DNA of 64,000 bases, from NCBI GenBank assembly GCA_003223935.1, contig QHXQ01000027.1:44366-108365 (forward strand), written 5' to 3'. Source of the stretch: Acidobacteriota bacterium (GTDB lineage: Bacteria > Acidobacteriota > Blastocatellia > Pyrinomonadales > Pyrinomonadaceae). A program made the translations under genes and the position numbers. Below are positions 43,601 through 50,438 of the stretch, piece by piece; the stretch's first letter is position 1, and each line of letters opens with the position of its first letter. Under the pieces are notes generated by a model. It worked only from the letters and a program-made list of their open reading frames with translations. It did no database searches and had not been told where the DNA came from.

Positions 43601-43654
43601 TACGCGCACCCATACTTCTGGGCCCCCTTCATCCTGATCGGCAACTGGCGCTAA
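40652..43654 (+). CDS. TPR-repeat protein with C-terminal CHAT protease domain, exported
   Basis: A 1000-residue protein. The start at 40652 yields a signal peptide (FALVCLLCMLAALAARAQ). A beta-rich pre-peptidase-like segment (about 30-140) precedes about eight TPR units (about 160-470), a charged coiled coil (about 520-620) and the CHAT caspase-like domain (about 700-1000). The catalytic pair is present: H840 in VVHIASHFSFQPG and C884 in LLTLSACDTANGG. CHAT proteins are proteases in several bacterial defence systems, but the secreted TPR-CHAT form is common and of unknown role; no gasdermin or Cas gene is nearby. An upstream GTG start at 40598 is possible. Confidence 0.9.
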   Translation: MIPPLSHLFVSARRVNVRATQAKQSALRRSASFALVCLLCMLAALAARAQDVAQLPERDLAGGEIHTYKLTLSRGQFVRAIFDQRGVDVIVTLKDATGAPLMTVDHPVGSWGPEPLFFETDAPGVFIIEVRPRQSNAPPGRYAFTFESRLPTRTDQMRFPAERTFAAATQLLQQEKTSVGLDKFKEALTQFRVIRDERGESLTLTMLGAVTATTGDAQAALNYFTDELALVRTMQDRAAEAATLNQIALVYHSLGDHAHALENFRQSLTISQAVGDTRAAAYTLVRIGLIYEARAERQSALDTFQQALPLFRLVQDKRGEAYTLNNIGVLYDRANQHTQAHEYYDRAMVLFRQIGDCNELATPLSNTALEALDTGDQQKALEYLNQALDIQHSIGDTAGQATTLNNLGFVYNSMGQRQKALQYFAQALALHRAAENLPGEGDTYSNLMFAWRDAQPRLATFYGKQAVNDYQQVRQQLPPLDREAQLSFIKSKSLTYRELAELLIEQGRLPEAQRVLSMLKEEEYIEFVRRDSGETSALSARVQLSPEEATLDKRYQEIADQITVRGRQHAELLAKPARTAEEEKQLASLEVDLNVAGQAFQKYIDQLALELENTKQGSEKVYQLRESQGLMEDLRELGHGAVALYTVVGEDKYRVILITPDVQKAAEYPIKGAELNRKVAAFRDALQDYKSDPRPLAQELYKIIVGPIAKDLQDAKAETLMWSLDGVLRYIPMAALYDGQQYMVERYRNVVFTPASTARLKDEPSAQWRGLGLGVSKAHDQFPALPAVPEELHSIFRDDAAQTPDGSPLAGHVLLDDSFNEEAFKTSLRQRYPVVHIASHFSFQPGNETDSFLLLGDGQRLSLAQLKSAQNLFGGVELLTLSACDTANGGAGSDGKEVEGFAVLAQRQGAKAVIASLWPVADRSTRLLMQNFYQLRNAQVGTLKAEALRQAQLALLRGTKTDAGTTAQRGIGRDLIIANKAAPYAHPYFWAPFILIGNWR

Positions 43655-43730
43655 CTCAATGTGCCGCCGGGAGCGCGGGCATACTTGCCCGCATGAGCGC
43701 GTCGGGCGCGAACAAGCAGGCGCGCCCGTG

Positions 43731-43736
43731 TATAAT
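43731..43736 (+). promoter_or_regulatory. -10 element placed 8 bp before the modA start codon
   Basis: A perfect TATAAT ends 8 bp before the ATG of modA, so transcription would start at or 1-2 nt before the start codon. No clear -35 and no ribosome binding site are seen, which suggests a leaderless transcript. Confidence 0.5.
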
Positions 43737-43744
43737 GCCGCGCG

Positions 43745-44545
43745 ATGAGACGACCGATCTTGTGCTTAGCTCTTGCGCTGCTCATCGGCTGTCGCGCCGA
43801 CATGCCAACGAACAACGGCGCGGCTAAAGTCCCCAACGAGATCACAGTCTCGGCCGCCGTCAGTCTCAAAGACGCCTTCATAGAGATCGGCCAACTCTAC
43901 GAGACGCGCACCGGCATACATGTCAACTTCAACTTCGCTGCGTCCGGCATCCTGCAAAAGCAGATCGAACAAGCCGCGCCCGTTGATGTCTTCGCCAGCG
44001 CCGGTGAACGGCAGATGGACGAACTCGCCAACAAGAATTTGATCTTCACAGACACGCGCCGAGACTTCGCAGGCAATACGCTCGTGCTCATCCTGCCGCG
44101 CAGCCAAGCCACGACGCAGGAGCTACAGTGGTTTGAACGACTCGCGCAAAGCCCGGTGCGCAAGATCGCCATCGGCAATCCGCAGACTGTGCCTGCCGGT
44201 TTCTACGCGCGGCAGACACTCGTGAATCTGAACCTGTGGGACAAGGTGCAACAGAAGCTCGTGCTGGCCGAGGATGTACGGCAAGTGCTCGACTACGTGG
44301 CGCGCGCAGAGGTGGACGCAGGCTTCGTCTATGTCACAGATATTGCGCCCACGAATCAAGCTGTGTTCGTCGCCGCGCCCGCGCCCGAAACGACGCACGA
44401 CTCGATCCTGTATCCAATCGCCGTCGTCAAAGACAGCCGACACGCGGAGGCGGCGCTTGGCTTTATCGCTCTCGTGCTCAGCCCTGAAGGTCAAGCCGTG
44501 TTGAAGAAATATGGCTTCATTTCGGTTCTTTTTGGTGAGGGTTGA
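43745..44545 (+). CDS. modA: Molybdate ABC transporter substrate-binding lipoprotein
   Basis: A 266-residue periplasmic binding protein with a lipobox (LALALLIGC). The ModA pattern is clear: ITVSAAVSLKDAFIEIG, FNFAASGILQKQIEQAAPVD, FASAGERQMDELANKN, IAIGNPQTVPAGFYARQTL, and DYVARAEVDAGFVYVTD. It captures molybdate or tungstate for the ModBC permease encoded next. Anchoring by lipid is less common in Gram-negatives, which usually have a free ModA. Confidence 0.92.
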   Translation: MRRPILCLALALLIGCRADMPTNNGAAKVPNEITVSAAVSLKDAFIEIGQLYETRTGIHVNFNFAASGILQKQIEQAAPVDVFASAGERQMDELANKNLIFTDTRRDFAGNTLVLILPRSQATTQELQWFERLAQSPVRKIAIGNPQTVPAGFYARQTLVNLNLWDKVQQKLVLAEDVRQVLDYVARAEVDAGFVYVTDIAPTNQAVFVAAPAPETTHDSILYPIAVVKDSRHAEAALGFIALVLSPEGQAVLKKYGFISVLFGEG

Positions 44546-44551
44546 GTCTTT

Positions 44552-44581
44552 ATCTCAAATTTCAAATCTCAGATTTGAGAT
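44552..44581. repeat. Palindromic element between modA and modB
   Basis: ATCTCAAAT (44552-44560) pairs perfectly with ATTTGAGAT (44573-44581). The element reads as 7-bp units ATCTCAA, ATTTCAA, ATCTCAG, ATTTGAG, and is similar to the one before clpP. It could shape modA versus modBC transcript levels. Confidence 0.5.
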
Positions 44582-44585
44582 CACG

Positions 44586-45254
44586 ATGATCTGGTCAGCC
44601 TTCAAAGTCTCGTTGCTTGTCGTCAGTGTGGCGACCATCATCACGAGCGTGCTCGGGCTTGCGCTTGCGTTCGTGTTGGCGCGCCGCGAGTTTCGCGGGC
44701 GTGAGTTGCTCGACGCCGTGTTGACCATGCCGCTGGTGTTGCCGCCGACCGTGACGGGCTACTACTTGATCGTGCTCTTGGGCCGGCGCGGGCTGTTGGG
44801 CGCGCCGCTTTACGCTTGGACAGGTTGGACGATCACTTTCACTTGGCAGGCGGCGGCGCTCGCGGCGACGGTTGTCGCGCTGCCCTTGATGATCAAAGCG
44901 GCGCGCGCCGCCATCGAGAGTGTCGAGCCGAAGTATGAGTTGGCGTCCTTTACGCTCGGCAAGGGCGAGTTGGAGACGTTCTTGCGCGTGACGTTGCCGC
45001 TCGCGCGGCGCGGCGTCGTCGCGGGCATCGTGCTCAGTGCGGCGCGGGCGCTCGGCGAGTTCGGCGCGACGTTGATGCTTGCGGGCAACATTCCCGGCAA
45101 GACGCAGACGATGCCGCTTGCGATCTACGAGGCGGTCATCTCCGGCGAAGACCGGCGCGCGCAGACGCTCGCCGTTGCTTTGACGCTCGTGTCGGTCGCC
45201 GCCGTCTATCTCACCAACAAACTCAGCCGCGCCAAGAGCGCGCAAGCCGCGTGA
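44586..45254 (+). CDS. modB: Molybdate ABC transporter permease
   Basis: A 222-residue integral membrane protein with about five TM helices. Typical ModB stretches are MPLVLPPTVTGYYLIVLLGR, AALAATVVALPLMIKAARAA and the cytoplasmic coupling loop with ARALGEFGATLMLAGNIPG. The ATG at 44586 gives the standard N-terminus. Its stop overlaps the start of modC by 4 bp (GTGA), so the two are translationally coupled. Confidence 0.95.
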   Translation: MIWSAFKVSLLVVSVATIITSVLGLALAFVLARREFRGRELLDAVLTMPLVLPPTVTGYYLIVLLGRRGLLGAPLYAWTGWTITFTWQAAALAATVVALPLMIKAARAAIESVEPKYELASFTLGKGELETFLRVTLPLARRGVVAGIVLSAARALGEFGATLMLAGNIPGKTQTMPLAIYEAVISGEDRRAQTLAVALTLVSVAAVYLTNKLSRAKSAQAA

Positions 45255-46354
45255 ACGAAAACTTGCAGGTGCAAATAAAAAAGCGTCTGACCGACGGCAA
45301 ACGGACTGCTGACGACGCCCGCGCCGGTTTCATGCTTGACCTCGCGTTCGAGACGCGCGCCGGCATCAACATCCTCTTCGGCCCTTCCGGCTCAGGCAAG
45401 ACGACGACCTTGCGCGCCATCGCCGGACTTGTCGCGCCCGATGAAGGCCGCATCGCTCACGGCGCGCAAATCTATTTTGATTCGACGATGCACATCAATC
45501 TACCGATTCAACGACGGCGAGTCGGCTTCGTCTTTCAAGACAACGCGCTCTTCCCGCACCTGACCGCCGCGCAGAACGTCGCTTACGGCGTCGCCGCGCG
45601 TGAGCGAACAACCCGTGCACGTGCGTTGCTCGCACAGTTCGGCGTCGAGCATCTGGCGGCGCATTATCCGCGCGAGTTGTCGGGCGGCGAACAACAGCGC
45701 GTGGCATTAGCGCGGGCGCTCGCGCCCGCGCCGGCCGTCTTATTGTTAGACGAACCGCTCTCCGCCGTTGACGTGCCGACGCGCGCGCGTCTGCTCGATG
45801 AGATTGATGCGGCACAGCGCACCTCCGGCATTCCGTTTCTCTACGTCACGCACAACCACGCCGAAGCGGTGCGGCTCGGCACGCATTTGATTCTGTTGCA
45901 TGAAGGGCGCGTCGTGCAGACCGGGCGCCCGCTCGATGTGTTCAATGCGCCGCAGAGCGCGAGCGCAGTCCGCGCCGTCGGCACAGAGAATCTGTTTGCG
46001 GGGCGCGTCGTCGAACAGCGACCGGCGGAAGGCGTGACCGTGATTGAGACCAATGGGCTGCAACTCGAAGCGGCCTACAACGCGTTGTCCATAGGCAGTC
46101 TCATCACACTCGGCGTGCGCGCCGAAGACATCATCATCGCGCGCGAGCGACTCACGCAGACGAGCGCGCGCAACGTCATCGCCGGCCGCATACGCGAGAT
46201 CATGCAGACGGCCGAGCAGACCGAACTGATCGTGGACTGTGGTGTTGAGCTAAAGGTGAGCGTGACTGCGGGCACGATCAAGGCGCTCGACCTGCGGCGC
46301 GAGGCGGAGGTCTTTCTGCTCATCAAAGCCCGCGCCTTGCACGTCGTTTCTTAA
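45251..46354 (+). CDS. modC: Molybdate ABC transporter ATP-binding protein
   Basis: A 367-residue ATPase with all ABC motifs: Walker A FGPSGSGKTTTLRAIAGL, Q-loop VFQDNALFPHL, signature LSGGEQQRVALARAL, Walker B LLLDEPLSAVD, and H-loop YVTHNHAEA. The C-terminal part (from about 300) is a molybdate-binding MOP/TOBE domain (SARNVIAGRIREIMQTAEQ). It starts with GTG overlapping modB. Its 3' end overlaps the convergent arsR by 4 bp. Confidence 0.95.
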   Translation: MNENLQVQIKKRLTDGKRTADDARAGFMLDLAFETRAGINILFGPSGSGKTTTLRAIAGLVAPDEGRIAHGAQIYFDSTMHINLPIQRRRVGFVFQDNALFPHLTAAQNVAYGVAARERTTRARALLAQFGVEHLAAHYPRELSGGEQQRVALARALAPAPAVLLLDEPLSAVDVPTRARLLDEIDAAQRTSGIPFLYVTHNHAEAVRLGTHLILLHEGRVVQTGRPLDVFNAPQSASAVRAVGTENLFAGRVVEQRPAEGVTVIETNGLQLEAAYNALSIGSLITLGVRAEDIIIARERLTQTSARNVIAGRIREIMQTAEQTELIVDCGVELKVSVTAGTIKALDLRREAEVFLLIKARALHVVS

Positions 46355-46758
46355 ACGCGCGGCGCATCTGCGGCAAGGCTCGCGGGGCGCGGCGCGCGTT
46401 TCAACTGCACGGGCGGGCGCGGCGCACAGCAGAGTTGCTGCAAGCGCTCGCGGTCGCGCTGCATCTCGCGCTCTTCTCTGAGCCACGCGCGCACTTCCAT
46501 GAAGATGCGCGCCGCATGCGCGTCGGGCGGCGTGGCCACACGATAGTGCATCCATTTACCCTCGCGGCGGGCCGCGACCAAACCGGCGCGGCGCAGGTAC
46601 GCGAGGTGGCGCGAGATTTTCGGTTGGTTCGTCTTGAACACTTCGACGAAGTAGCAGACGCAAACTTCGTCTTCGCCCATCAAGCTCAGCAGCCGCAATC
46701 GCGTCCGATCAGCCAACGCCTTGAAGAGCAGTTCCATGCTGTAAGTTTTCATTGCCAT
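46351..46758 (-). CDS. arsR: ArsR-family arsenite-responsive repressor
   Basis: A 135-residue winged-helix protein. The recognition region is NQPKISRHLAYLRRAGLVAARREGK, quoted only in part by its core KISRHLAYLRRAGL, and the metal site is VCVCYFVEVF, whose CVC pair is the As(III) site of classical ArsR (alpha-3 type). The C-terminal tail adds a CC pair. It represses until arsenite binds. It is 3 bp downstream of the GNAT gene and divergent from arsI, so it probably controls the shared intergenic region. Confidence 0.9.
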   Translation of the reverse strand: MAMKTYSMELLFKALADRTRLRLLSLMGEDEVCVCYFVEVFKTNQPKISRHLAYLRRAGLVAARREGKWMHYRVATPPDAHAARIFMEVRAWLREEREMQRDRERLQQLCCAPRPPVQLKRAPRPASLAADAPRV

Positions 46759-46761
46759 TTT

Positions 46762-47259
46762 CTAATCAACTCCGACCACGCGGCTGCGCCGCTCAAGCAG
46801 CAACGTGTCGCGCCACACACCGTCGCGCCGGCCGATGCGCTCGCGCCGCCCGACCTCACGAAAGCCGCATGACTTGTGCAGCCGCACGCTCGCCACGTTC
46901 TCAGGAAAGACGCCCGCTTGCAAAGTCCAGACGCCATCGCGCTCTGATGCAGCGATGAGCGCCGTGAGCAGAGCGCGCCCGACGCCTGCGCCGCGATATT
47001 TTGCGCCGACATAGACGCTGACCTCGCCCACGCCCGCGTACACGCAACGCGAAGAGACCGGACTGAGCGCCGCCCAACCCGCGCGCTCTTGGCCGACACG
47101 CGCAATCAATCTTGGCGCAGGTAGATGCGCTGCATCCCACGCAGCCCACTCCGGCGCGTCGGTCTCAAAGGTTGCTTGCCCCGTCGCGATGCCTTCAAGA
47201 TAGATGGTGCGCACGCGCGGCCAATCTTCCGCCTGTATCTCCGCAATCGTCATGTCCAT
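46762..47259 (-). CDS. GNAT acetyltransferase, ArsN1/phosphinothricin-acetyltransferase-like
   Basis: A 165-residue GNAT enzyme. The opening IYLEGIATGQATFETDAPEW and the acetyl-CoA loop YRGAGVGRALLTALI, followed by VFPENVASVRLHKSCGFREVG, match the phosphinothricin/methionine-sulfoximine acetyltransferase group. Members in ars operons (ArsN1) acetylate the arsenic-containing antibiotic arsinothricin. The ars context makes that the leading hypothesis, but phosphinothricin-type substrates cannot be excluded. It forms a two-gene unit with arsR. Confidence 0.82.
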   Translation of the reverse strand: MDMTIAEIQAEDWPRVRTIYLEGIATGQATFETDAPEWAAWDAAHLPAPRLIARVGQERAGWAALSPVSSRCVYAGVGEVSVYVGAKYRGAGVGRALLTALIAASERDGVWTLQAGVFPENVASVRLHKSCGFREVGRRERIGRRDGVWRDTLLLERRSRVVGVD

Positions 47260-47316
47260 ATTGCTGCCAGCTTAACTCAGGCGCGCGCTCGCGCCTGATG
47301 AAAAAATTTCACGTAA

Positions 47317-47359
47317 CGAACAAATACGTCTTGACAAATATGTTCGCCGGGCGTAAGCT
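47317..47359 (+). promoter_or_regulatory. ars promoter with overlapping operator-like inverted repeat
   Basis: CGAACA (47317-47322) and TGTTCG (47341-47346) form an interrupted inverted repeat that encloses a perfect -35 TTGACA (47331-47336); TAAGCT lies 17 bp further at 47354-47359. AT-rich copies continue (CGAATATATCAC at about 47380). Position between arsN1/arsR and arsI fits an ArsR operator, but the match to a known ArsR site is not established. Confidence 0.5.
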
Positions 47360-47415
47360 CCGCTCACATTTGCACAAGCGAATATATCACGACGGTCGAA
47401 AGGACGCAAAAAGCA

Positions 47416-47964
47416 ATGACGACTAAGGGGCAATCATCGGTGCAATTTTTAAAGGCGCACTTGGCCTTGAACGTCCACAGTGTCGAGCGGAGCATCGAGT
47501 TCTACCGCAAGCTGCTGGGCATTGAGCCATTGAAGGTGCGCCCCGGTTACGCCAAGTTCGATGTTCAGCAACCGCCGCTCAATCTGACCTTGAACGAAGT
47601 GCCTTTCAACGAGCGCGGCGCGCTCTCGCATCTCGGCCTGCAAGTGGCGACGAGCGACGACGTGCTGCGGATGCGCGAGCGTTGGCGCGCGGCCGGCCTC
47701 GACACCTACGACGAGATGCAGACCAACTGCTGCTACGCGCTGCAAGATAAGACTTGGGTGCGCGACCCGGACGGCAACGAATGGGAGGCATTCGTCGTGT
47801 TGCAGGACAATCTCGCCGCCACGAGCATGTGCTGCACGACCGGCACAGACGCGCAAGGCGAAACCGTCCTGACCTGTGCGACGACGGGCGCAGTGGTGAA
47901 TACAGACGCGCCCCCTGACTGCTGCACGCTGTCGGCCGCGCCGCCCGTCGGCATCGCACGTTGA
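47416..47964 (+). CDS. arsI: ArsI-type C-As lyase (vicinal oxygen chelate fold)
   Basis: A 182-residue dioxygenase of the ArsI/CadI group. The fold is seen in HLALNVHSVERSIEFYRKL, SHLGLQVATSDDV and WVRDPDGNEWEAFVVL, with His and Glu metal ligands. The vicinal Cys pair NCCYALQDK is the MAs(III)-binding site of ArsI, and the Cys-rich tail (MCCTT, DCCTL) is also typical. It cleaves the C-As bond of methylarsenite and related aromatic arsenicals. It is divergent from arsN1-arsR. Confidence 0.9.
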   Translation: MTTKGQSSVQFLKAHLALNVHSVERSIEFYRKLLGIEPLKVRPGYAKFDVQQPPLNLTLNEVPFNERGALSHLGLQVATSDDVLRMRERWRAAGLDTYDEMQTNCCYALQDKTWVRDPDGNEWEAFVVLQDNLAATSMCCTTGTDAQGETVLTCATTGAVVNTDAPPDCCTLSAAPPVGIAR

Positions 47965-48042
47965 TGACGGACGGATACGAACTGATGATTGGCTCGCCCG
48001 CGCGGCAATCGCTGCAACTCGCACGGCGCATGAGGGCAAGAC

Positions 48043-48789
48043 TTGCCGGTCAAGCAATCAGCGAAGATGCAGTTTAGTCTGGCACGCCGCGCGGTGGCGG
48101 AAGCGTGCGGGACGTGTCTATTGCTGGCGACCGTCGTCGGGTCGGGCATCATGGGCGAGCGCCTGGCGGGCGGCAACGTTGCGCTTGCCTTGCTCGCCAA
48201 CACCATCGCCACCGGCGCAGGCTTAGTCGCCCTGATCTTAACGTTCGGCCCCATCTCCGGCGCGCACCTCAATCCGGCGGTCACGCTCGCAGACGCCTCG
48301 CAGGGCGGCATCAGATGGCGCGACGTGCCCGTCTATCTTGCGGCGCAGATCGCAGGCGCGTTCGTTGGCGTGGCGACGGCGCACGTGATGTTTGGGCAGC
48401 CGCTCTTTTTCGCTTCGCATCATGCGCGGCAGGGCGCGGCACAGATGTTCAGCGAGTTCGTCGCCACTTTTGGCCTACTTGCGGTGATCTGGGGCTGCGC
48501 GCGGCTGCGCACACAGGCCGTGCCCTTCGCCGTCGGCGCGTACATCACGGCCGCTTACTGGTTCACCGCATCCACCTCGTTCGCCAACCCTGCCGTCACG
48601 CTCGCACGCGCAATGAGCGACACGTTCGCGGGCATCCGGCCCGCCGACGTGCCCGGCTTCATCGGCGCACAGATATTGGGCGCGGCCGCTGCGACCACTC
48701 TTTTCCATTGGCTCGTGCCATCGTTGCCCGAAGACGCTGCATCGGTCGTCGTGCCGCATGCGCAGCCGGAACATTCAGCCCGAGAGTAG
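48043..48789 (+). CDS. MIP-family aquaglyceroporin (AqpS-like)
   Basis: A 248-residue channel with six TM helices and the two half-helices HLNPAVTL and [10 protein letters not shown], including the selectivity-filter Arg. In arsenic operons without a pump such channels (AqpS in Sinorhizobium) let arsenite flow out after ArsC reduction. The context, between arsI and arsC, supports this role. The TTG at 48043 has GAGGG 6 bp upstream; an ATG at 48067 would give the conventional N-terminus. Confidence 0.9.
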   Translation: MPVKQSAKMQFSLARRAVAEACGTCLLLATVVGSGIMGERLAGGNVALALLANTIATGAGLVALILTFGPISGAHLNPAVTLADASQGGIRWRDVPVYLAAQIAGAFVGVATAHVMFGQPLFFASHHARQGAAQMFSEFVATFGLLAVIWGCARLRTQAVPFAVGAYITAAYWFTASTSFANPAVTLARAMSDTFAGIRPADVPGFIGAQILGAAAATTLFHWLVPSLPEDAASVVVPHAQPEHSARE

Positions 48790-48811
48790 CGACTTGTAAG
48801 GAGACGAAAAA

Positions 48812-49237
48812 ATGAGTGAGCCAACGCGCGTCTTGATTCTCTGCACCGGCAACTCTGCGCGCAGCCAGATGGCTGAAGGTTTGCTGCGCCACGATGGCGG
48901 CGCGCGCTTCGAGGTCTTCAGCGCGGGCACGCAGCCGTCGCGCGTGCGAGCCGAAGCGATAGCTGCGATGCGTGAGATCGGCATAGACATCTCGGCGCAG
49001 CGCTCGAAGTCTGTGGACGAGTTCGTCGGGCAGCCATTCGATTACGTGATCACGGTCTGCGATCATGCGCGCGAGCATTGCCCCGTCTTTCCGGCTGCGA
49101 CGCCACGCTTACATTGGAGCTTCGACGACCCGGCCGCCATTGCGGGCGATGAGGCTGTGCGGCTCGCCGTCTTTCGCCGCGTGCGCGATGAACTGCGCGC
49201 GCGGTTGCGCGACTTTATCGCCGCGCGAGCGGACTAA
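48812..49237 (+). CDS. arsC: Thioredoxin-coupled arsenate reductase
   Basis: A 141-residue low-molecular-weight phosphatase-fold enzyme. The P-loop is C11-TGNSARS, and C83 (VITVCDHA) and C90 (EHCPVFP) complete the Cys triad, at +1 relative to C10/C82/C89 of the Staphylococcus pI258 enzyme. It reduces arsenate to arsenite using thioredoxin. AAGGAG lies upstream. It follows the channel gene by 22 bp, which pairs reduction with exit. Confidence 0.95.
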   Translation: MSEPTRVLILCTGNSARSQMAEGLLRHDGGARFEVFSAGTQPSRVRAEAIAAMREIGIDISAQRSKSVDEFVGQPFDYVITVCDHAREHCPVFPAATPRLHWSFDDPAAIAGDEAVRLAVFRRVRDELRARLRDFIAARAD

Positions 49238-49293
49238 CCGATTGCTTCTTTGCTGTTGAAGGCTGGCAGTAGTTAAGTTACTGTTACCGCCGC

Positions 49294-50343
49294 ATGTCAA
49301 TCCGTCCAGTCGAGCAGAGACAATTCATAGACACACTACGGCGCGGCGCATTCGTGCTCATCTGTCTCGCCGCGCTCGTCTGCACGTGCGCGGCACAAAC
49401 GCGCAAGCCAGATGCGAACAAGCAGGATGCAGGCGCGCTCTATCTCGTCCGGCAGAGCGATCTCTGGGGCTACATAGATCGCACGGGCAAGGTCATCATC
49501 AAACCGCAGTTCGACGTGGCTTGGGATTTCTCGGAAGGGTTGGCTTACGTCAAGGCGGGCGTGCGGCGCGGCGTGATTGATCGCAAGGGTAAGTGGGTCT
49601 TTGAACTGTCGGATTTGGATTTCGCTGGCCCCTACGCGGAAGGACTCGCGCCCGTGCAGACGAGCGCCCGCCCGCCCCGCTATGGCTTCGTGGATCGCGC
49701 GGGCAAGCTTGCGATCAAGCCGCAGTTCGATGCGGTGCGCGGCTTCAACGAAGGCTTGGCGGTGGCGCTCATCGGGCGGCAATACGGTTTTATAGACAAG
49801 CGCGGGCAGTGGATCGTGCAACCGCGTTTCGAGAAGGTGTCGAGTTTTGCGGAAGGCTTGGCGCTCGTCGTCGTCAACAACCGGCACGGCTTTATTGATC
49901 GCACCGGCGCGTTTGTCGTCCAGCCGCAATACAACAATGCTTACAATTTCTCCGAAGGCTTGGCGAACGTCGCCATCGGCGGCCGCTATGGCTGCATAGA
50001 TAAGCAAGGCGCGTTCGTCATTCCACTGCAAGCGGGCTACATCGGCCCGTTCCGCGAAGGACTCGCGCCCATCATCGCCAGCAACAAGTTCGGCTACATC
50101 AATCGGGCCGGGCAAGTGGTCATCAAACCGCAGTTCGATTGGACGGACGGCTTCGCAGCAGGACTGGCGTTGGTGAAACAGGGCGGCAAGTACGGCTATA
50201 TTGATCCGACGGGCCGAGTCGTGATTGCGCCGCAGTACGACAGCGCGCACGACTTCGAGCACGGACTGGCGAAGGTTTGGGTCGGCGGGCTGTTGGGTTA
50301 TATTGATAAGCAAGGACATTACCTTTGGCCGCCGACGAAGTAA
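49294..50343 (+). CDS. Exported WG-repeat protein
   Basis: A 349-residue protein with a signal peptide (FVLICLAALVCTCAAQ) and nine WG-type repeats of about 35 residues. Each has the core (W/Y)G(Y/F)ID followed by G-x-x-x-I-x-P-Q-(F/Y) and (F)xEGLA: for example LWGYIDRTGKVIIKPQF and YGFIDKRGQWIVQPRF. The repeats run from about residue 50 to the end. The function of WG proteins is unknown; they are presumed to be binding scaffolds. It is probably periplasmic. Confidence 0.9.
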   Translation: MSIRPVEQRQFIDTLRRGAFVLICLAALVCTCAAQTRKPDANKQDAGALYLVRQSDLWGYIDRTGKVIIKPQFDVAWDFSEGLAYVKAGVRRGVIDRKGKWVFELSDLDFAGPYAEGLAPVQTSARPPRYGFVDRAGKLAIKPQFDAVRGFNEGLAVALIGRQYGFIDKRGQWIVQPRFEKVSSFAEGLALVVVNNRHGFIDRTGAFVVQPQYNNAYNFSEGLANVAIGGRYGCIDKQGAFVIPLQAGYIGPFREGLAPIIASNKFGYINRAGQVVIKPQFDWTDGFAAGLALVKQGGKYGYIDPTGRVVIAPQYDSAHDFEHGLAKVWVGGLLGYIDKQGHYLWPPTK

Positions 50344-50438
50344 GCCGGCCCTTGATCAGGCCCGCCATTTTGTGAAACTATCGCGCCGTCTCGCCGGAGT
50401 TATTTTCAGCAGCAACCCTTTTAAGGTCGAGCAAGCCG

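Noticed and set aside
40652..43654. Type III-E CRISPR (Craspase) or gasdermin-type defence locus
   Set aside because: No Cas7-11, gasdermin or reverse-transcriptase gene is nearby and the CHAT protein has a signal peptide.
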